From the NCBI GenBank assembly GCA_021784615.1, contig JAJYHU010000245.1:1-20945 (forward strand): DNA of 20,945 nt, read 5' to 3'. Shown piece by piece: positions 1 to 5,828 of this stretch. The notes beneath the pieces are model-generated. The model had not been told where the DNA came from. It saw only the letters and a list, made by a program, of their open reading frames with translations, and made no database searches. Position 1 is the stretch's first letter. Every line of letters starts with the position of its first letter. The position numbers were made by a program, and so were the translations under genes. Origin of the DNA: Acidobacteriota bacterium. Lineage in GTDB: Bacteria; Acidobacteriota; Terriglobia; UBA7540.

Positions 1-205
1 TTGGCTCAACCGAGTCCATATCCACGATCAGATGAAACATGGCCCGTGCGGCGTTCTCAAATGCTTCCTTGCGGCTGGAGCCGAAAGCTTCAAACCCCAC
101 ATCCGCCGGATGGTCAAGAATACGAAAAGCCGGCTTGTCATTCGGCCTTGCCCGGCTGGAGACGCGCCCGCTCCCTGTGCGAAAATCGGCTGGTTCTTTT
201 TTCAC
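1..205 (-). CDS. Archease, N-terminal part (runs off the left edge)
   Basis: The minus strand reads from a GTG at 205 through 68 codons to the window edge without a stop. Residues 27-42 read FRILDHPADVGFEAFG, followed by ENAARAMFHLIVDMDSVEP. This is the hallmark start of the archease family, whose usual form is 'LDHTADVGFE...LFENAA.A(L/M)F.L(M/I)VD...V.P'. D31, H32 and D35 sit in the conserved block that contributes metal ligands. Archease is known to activate the RNA ligase RtcB, promoting its guanylylation and multiple turnover in RNA repair or tRNA splicing. The partner gene is not visible here. No in-frame ATG was seen upstream, and a GGGAG lies four bases before the GTG, so GTG is the likely start. 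About 25 residues precede the usual family start, which makes an unusual N-terminal extension. The C-terminal half and remaining metal ligands lie outside the window. Confidence 0.82.
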   Translation of the reverse strand, partial: MKKEPADFRTGSGRVSSRARPNDKPAFRILDHPADVGFEAFGSSRKEAFENAARAMFHLIVDMDSVEP

Positions 206-386
206 GATGCTCCCATCTTTATGATAGCGGAGAGGAGACGGCGTGGGTAGCGGTGAGGGGCAAAACTGAAAGGTATTCGAGAAACGGGAAAACTTTTCAA
301 TGCAATTTTTTTACTGCAACGCCGCGTCGGCAGCGTGCCGGGATGGGTTGATCCTGAGGATATGGATTGTTTGCGGCAGAAAAGGG

Positions 387-415
387 CAAGGCCCGCCGAA
401 GAACGGCGGGCCTTG
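387..415 (-). terminator. Rho-independent terminator after the 15-aa ORF
   Basis: A perfect 12-bp stem (387-398 with 404-415, arms CAAGGCCCGCCG / CGGCGGGCCTTG) has a 5-nt loop. On the minus strand it is followed by CCCTTTTCT, a short T-tract. It lies 28 nt past the stop codon of the micro-ORF. On the plus strand no T-tract follows, so the minus direction is preferred. The archease start is about 180 nt further downstream; I see no clear gene or strong promoter in 206-386. Confidence 0.75.
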
Positions 416-443
416 GGAAGGGAAACCCTGATGAAACGTAGTC

Positions 444-491
444 TTACGCCTTTTTCTTTGCCTTTGCTTTCGCCTTTTTCTTGGCGGCCAT
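444..491 (-). CDS. 15-residue Lys/Ala-rich micro-ORF
   Basis: The minus strand encodes ATG followed by 14 codons and TAA: MAAKKKAKAKAKKKA. The peptide has eight lysines, six alanines and no acidic residue, giving a net charge of about +8. It is preceded by AAAGGAGGT (494-502), an almost perfect anti-16S match, although the gap from GGAGG to ATG is only 3 nt. A promoter (565-593) and terminator (387-415) bracket it, so the unit looks built to make a short transcript carrying only this ORF. I do not recognise a family. The composition recalls Lys/Ala-rich histone-H1-like tails that bind nucleic acid. It could instead be a leader peptide, since eight of 15 codons are Lys and a terminator follows. 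However, no antiterminator was seen and the next same-strand gene is archease, not a lysine gene. Reality of the ORF is likely; the function is unknown. Confidence 0.6.
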   Translation of the reverse strand: MAAKKKAKAKAKKKA

Positions 492-522
492 AGACCTCCT
501 TTGCTCACGTTCACAACCCAGC

Positions 523-550
523 TATCAGGTCAACATCTTGTACCCTGATA
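523..550 (-). other. Leader hairpin in the micro-ORF 5' UTR
   Basis: A 7-bp inverted repeat (TATCAGG at 523-529 with CCTGATA at 544-550) encloses a 14-nt loop. It begins a few bases after the predicted transcription start and ends about 20 nt before the ribosome binding site. This gives the short transcript a structured 5' end. Confidence 0.45.
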
Positions 551-564
551 TACCATAACCCCAC

Positions 565-593
565 TATATAGTGTTTGCGAAGAAGTTTGTCAA
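565..593 (-). promoter_or_regulatory. Near-consensus sigma-70 promoter for the micro-ORF
   Basis: On the minus strand TTGACA (588-593, six of six matches) is followed by exactly 17 nt and then TATATA (565-570). The predicted start is near 556-559, giving a leader of about 65 nt. It is the best promoter match in the window. Confidence 0.7.
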
Positions 594-779
594 GAGAAAT
601 CAGCATCCCTCCAGCATCCCGCCTGGAAGGGACAGCTAGGGGACCCCGCGGTGAGGATTTGGCGAGGGCTTCTGCGCCCCAGGCTTGCGCTTTGGGTTGC
701 TCTTCGGCGCGGTGCGCAAACATACCAGAGTTCCATGTTCAAGGCTCATGACTTCGACTTCGGCTTGGCTTTCAGCGTT

Positions 780-917
780 GCGGCAGGCATGGATGGTTAT
801 GTTTCAAAATCTATCCGGCCCCAGGAACTGTTTAAAGCAACTCACCGGCTGTTTCCTGAAATTCCCGAAGATTCAATCAGCGTTACCGCAAGGGTTCCCG
901 AGATGGCAGAAAAGTGA
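780..917 (+). pseudogene. Remnant of a response-regulator receiver domain (C-terminal end)
   Basis: Read in frame from 780, the protein is AAGMDGYVSKSIRPQELF followed by KATHRLFPEIPE and a stop at 915-917. This matches the last part (beta5-alpha5) of a receiver domain as found at the end of hybrid histidine kinases, typically 'AAGMDGYLSKPIRPQELFEAI..L'. The conserved Lys is present, but the Pro after it has become Ser. Upstream sequence in all three frames shows no phospho-acceptor Asp region or earlier receiver strands, and no ribosome binding site serves a start here. I infer a decayed 3' fragment of a two-component gene. A very small live gene cannot be excluded. Confidence 0.5.
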
Positions 918-1012
918 TAGCGACGGGGCCTCTGATTATCCATGTTCCGCTCTGTTCAGGTTTTTGTTGCGTGGAGTGCTGCAACCCGCGAGCCCTCATC
1001 TGTTTCCGTTTC

Positions 1013-1024
1013 CTCATTAATGAG
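1013..1024. repeat. 12-bp perfect palindrome upstream of thrS
   Basis: CTCATTAATGAG is a perfect dyad about 115 nt before the thrS start and 49 nt before the putative -35. It could be an operator half-site pair; no factor is known from the sequence. Confidence 0.3.
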
Positions 1025-1072
1025 TTGTGCCAGGATGCAGCGCGAGAGAGCTAAACTGCGCCGCAAATAGGT

Positions 1073-1102
1073 TTGACCGCCTGCAATTTACTCTGTTATT
1101 GT
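1073..1102 (+). promoter_or_regulatory. Candidate thrS promoter
   Basis: TTGACC (1073-1078, five of six) and TATTGT (1097-1102, four of six) are separated by 18 nt. This would give a leader of roughly 30 nt before thrS. No T-box-like leader fits in that space. Confidence 0.4.
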
Positions 1103-1138
1103 TAACGTTTCTATTTCTTCGGGAACGAATCCTAATCA

Positions 1139-3076
1139 ATGGCGAACATTAAGGTTACTCTTCCTGACGGCACGAGCAAAGAGTTTCCGCAGGGCGTGAC
1201 GGCGCGCGAGGTTGCCCAGTCGATTGGGCCGGGGCTTGCCAAAGCGGCGCTGGCGGCCAAGGTTGACGACCGTCTGGTGGACCTCGCCGCTCCGATTGAA
1301 TCGAGCGGAGCGTTGCAGTTGATTACGCCTACGTCGGACGAAGGTTTGACGATTTATCGCCATTCGTCGGCTCATCTTTTGGCCGCCGCAGTGCTCGATC
1401 TTTTCCCGGACGCACATCCCGGCATCGGTCCACCTACGGATACCGGCTTTTTTTACGACTTCTACCGCGAAAAGCCCTTTACTGAAGACGACTTGGCAAA
1501 GATTGAAGCGAAGATGCAGGAGCTTGCCCAGGCCGACTTGCCTTATGAGCGCGTCTATTTCCCAAAGGAAGAAGGGCTGAAGCTTTTTGAGCAGATGGGA
1601 GAGTTCCTGAAGTGCGAGTTGATCGAGGAAAAGGCGGAGCCGGTTTTCTCCGCTTACCGGACCGGAAAGTTTCTGGACTTCTGCCGCGGGCCGCATATTC
1701 CCTCATCCGGCCGGATCAAAGCCTTCAAGCTTTTGAGCGTGGCGGGCGCGCATTGGAAAGGCGACGAGAAATCCCATCCCATGCAGCGGATTTATGGGAC
1801 AGCGTTCTTTTCCAAAAAAGAGCTGGACGAATATTTGAACCAACTGGAGGAAGCCAAGAAGCGCGACCACCGGCGCCTGGGCAAAGAGCTGGATTTGTTC
1901 AGCATTCAGGATGAAGCCGGGCCGGGGCTGATTTTCTGGCATCCCAAGGGCGGCATCATCCGCAAGGAAGTGGAAGACTTTCTGCGCGACGAACTGCTGC
2001 GGCAGGGCTACCAGTTGGTTTACACTCCGCACGTGGCGCGTTTGGATCTTTGGAAAACCAGCGGACACCTGGGATTCTATCGGGAGAATATGTTTGCGCC
2101 CATTCAACTGGATGATGCGGAGTACCAGTTGAAGCCCATGAATTGTCCCTTTCACATCTTGATCTATAAGGATGCGCGGCGGAGTTACCGCGAGCTTCCC
2201 GTGCGCCTTGCGGAGTTCGGCACCGTCTACCGCTACGAGCGGTCCGGGGTGATGCACGGGCTGTTGCGGGTGCGGGGCTTTACGCAGGACGACGCGCATA
2301 TTTTCGCCACGCCGGAAACGGTGGAAGCCGAGGTCGCGGCTTGTGTTGATTTCGCGCTGCTGGTGTTGCGCACGTTTGGCTTTGACAAGTTTGAAGTGGA
2401 GCTTTCCACCTGGGACCCGGAAGACCGCGCAAAGTATTCCGGAGAGCCGGAGCTTTGGGAATTGGCGGAGCGCACGCTTGAATCGGCGCTGAAAACGCGC
2501 AACATGCCCTACAAGCGCATCAGCGGCGAGGCGGCCTTTTACGGGCCGAAGATTGATATCAAGCTGGTGGATGCGCTGGGGCGACTGTGGCAGCTTTCCA
2601 CCGTGCAATTCGACTTTTTCCTGCCGCAGCGTTTTGGGCTGGAATATGTGGGCGCGGATGGGCATCCTCACCAGCCGATCATGGTTCACCGGGCGCTCTT
2701 AGGTTCCGTGGAACGCTTCTTCGGAGTCCTGATCGAGCATTACGCCGGAGCTTTCCCGGTGTGGTTATCGCCGGTGCAGGCGATCGTGTTGCCGATTAGT
2801 GAAAAATATGTAGACTATGCTTGGAAGGTTACGGAAGAGCTGCGAGAGGCTAAGATTCGGGTTCAGCTTGACGACCGGAATGAGAAGCTCAACGCGCGGA
2901 TTCGCGACGCTCAACTCCAGCGGATTCCTTTCATGCTGGTGGTCGGCGAGCGGGAAATGAACGCGGAGGGCGTAGCGCTCCGCAGGCGCGACACGGGCGA
3001 TGCGGGTTTTCGTTCGGTCGGCGAATTCAAGACTTGGGTGCGAGAGCTTATCGACACGCGAGCCAATAAATGGTAA
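1139..3076 (+). CDS. thrS: Threonine-tRNA ligase
   Basis: This cytoplasmic enzyme activates threonine with ATP and charges tRNA-Thr. The 645-residue length is standard. Domain order is full: TGS (about 1-62), the editing domain with H75-x3-H79 and C182/H186 (FCRGPH), a class II catalytic core (about 240-535) and a C-terminal anticodon-binding domain (PVWLSPVQAIVLP onwards). Catalytic zinc ligands are visible as C336 (MNCPFH), H387 (DDAHIF) and H517 (VHRALLGS). Motif 2 reads YRYERSG. The start MANIKVTLPDG fits the TGS domain. The ribosome binding site is weak, with only GGGAA some 14 nt upstream. It heads the translation cluster thrS-infC-rpmI-rplT-pheS-pheT. The window shows no T-box, which is expected outside Firmicutes. 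Confidence 0.97.
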   Translation: MANIKVTLPDGTSKEFPQGVTAREVAQSIGPGLAKAALAAKVDDRLVDLAAPIESSGALQLITPTSDEGLTIYRHSSAHLLAAAVLDLFPDAHPGIGPPTDTGFFYDFYREKPFTEDDLAKIEAKMQELAQADLPYERVYFPKEEGLKLFEQMGEFLKCELIEEKAEPVFSAYRTGKFLDFCRGPHIPSSGRIKAFKLLSVAGAHWKGDEKSHPMQRIYGTAFFSKKELDEYLNQLEEAKKRDHRRLGKELDLFSIQDEAGPGLIFWHPKGGIIRKEVEDFLRDELLRQGYQLVYTPHVARLDLWKTSGHLGFYRENMFAPIQLDDAEYQLKPMNCPFHILIYKDARRSYRELPVRLAEFGTVYRYERSGVMHGLLRVRGFTQDDAHIFATPETVEAEVAACVDFALLVLRTFGFDKFEVELSTWDPEDRAKYSGEPELWELAERTLESALKTRNMPYKRISGEAAFYGPKIDIKLVDALGRLWQLSTVQFDFFLPQRFGLEYVGADGHPHQPIMVHRALLGSVERFFGVLIEHYAGAFPVWLSPVQAIVLPISEKYVDYAWKVTEELREAKIRVQLDDRNEKLNARIRDAQLQRIPFMLVVGEREMNAEGVALRRRDTGDAGFRSVGEFKTWVRELIDTRANKW

Positions 3077-3161
3077 GCTCGACCTAATGACGGGAAGCGA
3101 AGAGACTTTCCTGATAGTAAGAAACGGTCAACTTAATCTCTATCGTATGGTTTAGAGGGCC

Positions 3162-3168
3162 AGGAGGG
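3162..3168 (+). promoter_or_regulatory. Ribosome binding site that fixes the infC start
   Basis: AGGAGGG lies 7 nt before the ATC at 3176. An in-frame TAG at 3170-3172 sits between it and the ORF, so initiation must occur after 3172. The only codon at normal spacing is the ATC. Confidence 0.75.
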
Positions 3169-3175
3169 CTAGTTT

Positions 3176-3793
3176 ATCAGTAATAAATTTATTCGTATCA
3201 ATGAGAGAATTCGCGCCCGGGAAGTGCGGCTGATTGACGAAGAAGGCAATCAGTTGGGTGTGATGGCCCCTTTTGAAGCCTTGAAGATTGCGCGCGGGCA
3301 CGGCCTTGACTTGGTGGAGGTTGCTCCTCAGGCAACTCCTCCCGTTTGCCGCATTATCAATTACGGAAAATATCTTTATCAGTTGAGCAAGCGCCAGCAC
3401 GAGGCTCGCAAGCATCAGAAGGCCGCCGGTTTGAAAGAAGTGAAGATGCGGCCGCGAATCTCCGTGCATGATTTTGAAACCAAACGAAACCGGATCATCG
3501 AGTTTCTTCAGGACGGCGCAAAGGTCAAGGCTTCGATTACGTTCCGCGGACGCGAAAACGCCCATCGTGATCTCGGCTGGGAGATGATGAAGCGATTGAC
3601 GGAAGACCTGACCGAAACAGGACAGTTGGAGATCGGACCGCGGATGGAAGGGCCTAATCTGTCGGCGATTTTTTCACCGAAAAAGGTGGCGACCAAACCG
3701 GCTCGGCCGGCCGCGCGTCCCGCCGCCCCAAAGGAATCGGCTTCGCCGGTTCAGCTTAAGGCTGCGGCGGTGCCGGAAACATCGGGAGGATGA
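3176..3793 (+). CDS. infC: Translation initiation factor IF-3, with a probable ATC start
   Basis: IF-3 binds the 30S subunit, keeps it free of 50S and proofreads start-codon pairing. The protein has the two-domain layout: N-domain with NKFIRINERIRAREVRLID and GYGK-type core (INYGKYLYQLSKRQ), a basic linker (ARKHQKAAGLKEVKMRPRIS), and a C-domain ending in GPRMEGPNLSAIFSPKK. A Pro/Ala-rich tail of about 25 residues follows, longer than usual. Starting at the first ATG/GTG/TTG (GTG at 3224) would delete the conserved NERIRAREV segment. In-frame TAG at 3170 blocks earlier starts, and AGGAGGG is 7 nt before ATC 3176. The gene is therefore called from ATC, giving 205 residues. In E. coli infC starts with AUU, and IF-3 represses its own translation by rejecting that codon; the same loop is likely here. 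Its stop overlaps the ATG at 3790 ahead of rpmI. Confidence 0.93.
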   Translation: MSNKFIRINERIRAREVRLIDEEGNQLGVMAPFEALKIARGHGLDLVEVAPQATPPVCRIINYGKYLYQLSKRQHEARKHQKAAGLKEVKMRPRISVHDFETKRNRIIEFLQDGAKVKASITFRGRENAHRDLGWEMMKRLTEDLTETGQLEIGPRMEGPNLSAIFSPKKVATKPARPAARPAAPKESASPVQLKAAAVPETSGG

Positions 3794-3795
3794 AT

Positions 3796-4008
3796 TTGGC
3801 AAAGGCGAAGATGAAATTGAAAACTCACAAAGGCGCTGCGAAGCGGTTTAAGCTGACCGCTGGAGGCAAGGTGATGAGCGGGCACGCAGGTGCGCGCCAC
3901 ATCCTGACCTCCAAGAGCCGCAAGCGCAAGAGAAAGCTGGGTTCGCAAAGGGTTGTTTCTGATGTGGACGCCGTGCATGTGAAGTCCATGCTGCCCTACA
4001 GGCGCTGA
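3796..4008 (+). CDS. rpmI: 50S ribosomal protein bL35, probable TTG start
   Basis: The protein contains MKLKTHKGAAKRFKLTAGGK and a C-terminus ending in VKSMLPYRR, diagnostic of bL35, a small basic protein of the large subunit. Three starts compete. ATG 3790 overlaps the infC stop (ATGA) but sits directly against the GGGAGG at 3784-3789, with no spacing. TTG 3796 has 6 nt of spacing and gives MAKAKMKLKTHKG. ATG 3811 has only a weak site. I choose TTG 3796 (70 residues). The infC-rpmI pair is translationally coupled by position. A 166-nt gap follows before rplT, long for this operon. Confidence 0.9.
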   Translation: MAKAKMKLKTHKGAAKRFKLTAGGKVMSGHAGARHILTSKSRKRKRKLGSQRVVSDVDAVHVKSMLPYRR

Positions 4009-4073
4009 CCGGGAGGCGCCGGCTGAGGCTGGCCTCTGACGGCAGGGACTACCTGCTGAACTCGGTTCTGGAT

Positions 4074-4079
4074 TATAAT
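4074..4079 (+). promoter_or_regulatory. Isolated consensus -10 box between rpmI and rplT
   Basis: TATAAT is a perfect -10 hexamer, but at 16-18 nt upstream I see only poor -35 candidates (for example ACCTGC). An internal promoter for rplT-pheST is possible but not well supported. Confidence 0.3.
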
Positions 4080-4108
4080 AGCAGTTTGTCTTAAGACGAA
4101 TGTGTCTG

Positions 4109-4152
4109 TCGGGTGCAGGAAGGCCAAAGGCTGGGTGCCTTCGCCGCCCCGA
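4109..4152 (+). other. Structured leader directly upstream of rplT
   Basis: Two nested stems can form: TCGGG (4109-4113) with CCCGA (4148-4152), and GAAGGC (4119-4124) with GCCTTC (4137-4142). A symmetric 5-nt/5-nt internal loop lies between them. The structure ends about 9 nt before AAAGGAG of rplT. bL20 is known in other bacteria to repress its own operon by binding a 23S-like mRNA structure. Whether this is such a site is inference. Confidence 0.35.
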
Positions 4153-4174
4153 GATCCTCTGAAAGGAGAAACCC

Positions 4175-4540
4175 ATGCCAAGAGTCAAGCGCGGTACTGT
4201 GCGCCGCGCCCAACGCAAGAAGCTCTCCAAGTTAACCAAAGGCTACTTCCTCAAGAAGAGCAAGCTCTACAAGTTCATGAAGGAGGCCGCGGACCGTGCG
4301 GGCCATTTTGCCTACCGCGATCGCCGGCGAAAGAAGCGGGACTTCCGCCGGATCTGGATTGTGCGGATCGGTGCAGCTGCGCGGCAGAATGAACTGACTT
4401 ACAGCCAGTTTATCCATGGAATGAAGAAGCTGGGAATTGATCTCGATCGCAAAGCTTTGGCCGATATGGCCGTTCGCGACGCCGCAGGCTTCACGGAGCT
4501 GGCGGTTAAGATAAAAGCGGCGTTCTCGGTGACAAGTTAA
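4175..4540 (+). CDS. rplT: 50S ribosomal protein bL20
   Basis: The 121-residue protein starts MPRVKRGTVRRAQRKK and contains GYFLKKSKLYKFMKEA, RDRRRKKRDFRRIWIVRI and LTYSQFIHGMKKLGIDLDRK, the standard bL20 pattern. It binds 23S rRNA early in 50S assembly and in several bacteria represses its own operon. AAAGGAG lies 7 nt before the ATG, a clear ribosome binding site. The long basic N-terminal helix and globular C-terminal domain are both present. The stop codon falls inside a heptameric tandem repeat. Confidence 0.97.
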   Translation: MPRVKRGTVRRAQRKKLSKLTKGYFLKKSKLYKFMKEAADRAGHFAYRDRRRKKRDFRRIWIVRIGAAARQNELTYSQFIHGMKKLGIDLDRKALADMAVRDAAGFTELAVKIKAAFSVTS

Positions 4541-4560
4541 AAGTCGAAAGTGGAAAGTTA
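4533..4560 (+). repeat. Heptameric tandem repeat across the rplT stop
   Basis: Four consecutive 7-nt units read CAAGTTA, AAAGTCG, AAAGTGG, AAAGTTA, with AAA following. The rplT TAA (4538-4540) lies at the junction of units one and two. The core AAGT is constant and the last bases vary. Short heptamer repeats of this kind occur in intergenic DNA of several bacterial phyla; the role here is unknown. Confidence 0.5.
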
Positions 4561-4601
4561 AAACGGATTGACGCTCGACACCGATTTTAGACACTCCACC
4601 T

Positions 4602-5756
4602 ATGACCTTGAACTCTTCCATGACCATTGACGTAAAGGTCCGCAATACGCTCGTTGATCTCGGTGTGCTGAATGCGTCCGACGTCAGGGCGCTCTTCCAG
4701 GAGGCGCTGCACACGGCTGAAAATGAGCTTATGGAGTTCAGCCGTCCCGGGCCGAGCGACGTTAGCCAAGCTGCCAAGGTGCTTCGCGACCGTTGGCTCG
4801 CCCGGAAGGGCGGGATCGTGTCTCTCATCGACCGAAACTGGCTGAAGCCCGCACCGGAGGAGTTGAAGCCTGCCGTGGGTGCCGAGTTCAACGCACTTCG
4901 ACAATTGGTAGGTGCTATGTTGAGCACCGAGAGCCTCCTCATGTCGTTCGAGAATGCGGCGAATGAGGCCATGGCGGACTTGCCGGGCCGAACGCCACGG
5001 CCGACTGCTCCTCCCGACCTCACGCTGCCGGGCCGCCGACGTCCTCTTGGTTCGGTTCATCCCGTCACCCAAGTGATGCGGGAAATCGAAGACATTTTTC
5101 TGGGGTTGGGGTTTTCGATCGAGTCGGGGCCGGAGATTGAGTCCGTCTATTATAACTTTGAGGCTTTGAACATTCCTGAAAGCCATCCGGCGCGGGACGA
5201 TTGGGACACGCTTTACGTTGACTCCCAGACTCTGTTGCGGACGCACACGTCGCCCGTGCAGATTCGGGCGATGGAAAAGCACGGCGCGCCCTTGCACATC
5301 ATCTGTCCGGGCAAGTGCTACCGGCACGACAACCCGGATTCCACGCACGCTACCATGTTCCATCAGGTTGAGGGGCTGGCGGTTGATACGGACATCAGCT
5401 TTGCGGACTTGAAGGGAACGCTGGACTTTTTTGCGAGGAAGTTTTTCGGTGAAAAGATCCACACGAATTTCTTCCCGAGCTTTTTCCCTTTCACGGAGCC
5501 GAGCGGCGACCTGGCGATCAGTTGTGTTTTTTGCGACGGGAAAGGCTGTAGGGTGTGCAAGGATAGCGGCTGGGTGGAGGTGATGGGGTGTGGCATGGTT
5601 CACCCGGAAGTGCTTCGCCACGGCGGGATCGACCCGGCGCAGTATTCAGGCTGGGCGTTTGGGCTTGGCGTCGAGCGGTTTGCCATGATGAAGTATGACA
5701 TCAACGACATCCAGCTTTTCCACCAGGGCGACGTGCGTTTCCTGGAGCAGTTTTAG
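4602..5756 (+). CDS. pheS: Phenylalanine-tRNA ligase alpha subunit
   Basis: This is the catalytic subunit of the (alpha-beta)2 PheRS that charges tRNA-Phe. The 384-residue protein has an N-terminal tRNA-binding helical region (1-110), then the class II core: motif 1 around GPEIE (176-180), motif 2 YRHDNPDSTHATMFHQVEG (240-258) and motif 3 GLGVERF (354-360). Between motifs 2 and 3 a four-cysteine knuckle is seen (C308, C311, C316 and C319, pattern C-x2-C-x4-C-x2-C), followed by GWVEVMGCGMVHP. This insertion is absent from the E. coli protein but known in many other bacterial PheS. No ribosome binding site is visible before ATG 4602, and a second ATG seven codons in is no better. pheT follows after 72 nt. 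Confidence 0.95.
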   Translation: MTLNSSMTIDVKVRNTLVDLGVLNASDVRALFQEALHTAENELMEFSRPGPSDVSQAAKVLRDRWLARKGGIVSLIDRNWLKPAPEELKPAVGAEFNALRQLVGAMLSTESLLMSFENAANEAMADLPGRTPRPTAPPDLTLPGRRRPLGSVHPVTQVMREIEDIFLGLGFSIESGPEIESVYYNFEALNIPESHPARDDWDTLYVDSQTLLRTHTSPVQIRAMEKHGAPLHIICPGKCYRHDNPDSTHATMFHQVEGLAVDTDISFADLKGTLDFFARKFFGEKIHTNFFPSFFPFTEPSGDLAISCVFCDGKGCRVCKDSGWVEVMGCGMVHPEVLRHGGIDPAQYSGWAFGLGVERFAMMKYDINDIQLFHQGDVRFLEQF

Positions 5757-5795
5757 CGCGGCGGCAAGTATCAATTGTTTCAAGAAAGCTGACTT

Positions 5796-5820
5796 CCGGC
5801 GGGCGACCAATCGCCGCCGG
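5796..5820 (+). other. Bulged GC hairpin just before pheT
   Basis: CCGGC (5796-5800) pairs with GCCGG (5816-5820), and GGCGA (5802-5806) with TCGCC (5811-5815), around a CCAA loop. G5801 is bulged. The stem ends 8 nt before the pheT ATG. There is no T-tract, so it is not a terminator. No Shine-Dalgarno sequence is visible for pheT, so the hairpin may shape its initiation. Confidence 0.45.
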
Positions 5821-5828
5821 CTTCACCG

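Larger units (their letters stand above)
594..1138. other. Non-coding spacer before thrS
   Basis: Apart from the receiver-domain remnant at 780-917 and a 12-bp palindrome at 1013-1024, I see no gene here. Short open frames in 594-780 have no ribosome binding site and no recognisable protein. An inverted repeat GTTGC/GCAAC (966-970 with 981-985) has a 10-nt loop and no T-tract. No tRNA or other structured RNA was recognised. Confidence 0.5.

Noticed and set aside
1..351. 116-codon plus-strand open frame at the left edge
   Set aside because: It is antisense to the archease N-terminus, which has a recognisable family motif and a ribosome binding site.
311..514. 67-codon minus-strand frame overlapping the micro-ORF
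   Set aside because: It runs through the terminator hairpin and lacks a ribosome binding site of its own; the 15-codon frame has the site, promoter and terminator in register.
918..1138. T-box leader upstream of thrS
   Set aside because: No T-box sequence, specifier stem or terminator/antiterminator pair was seen, and the space after the candidate promoter is too short.
1703..2689. 328-codon open frame antisense to thrS
   Set aside because: It mirrors the codon pattern of a clearly real gene on the opposite strand and has no recognisable protein content; the same applies to long antisense frames over pheS (4587-5621), ispG (13668-14669) and the ribF/MBL genes (17161-18120).
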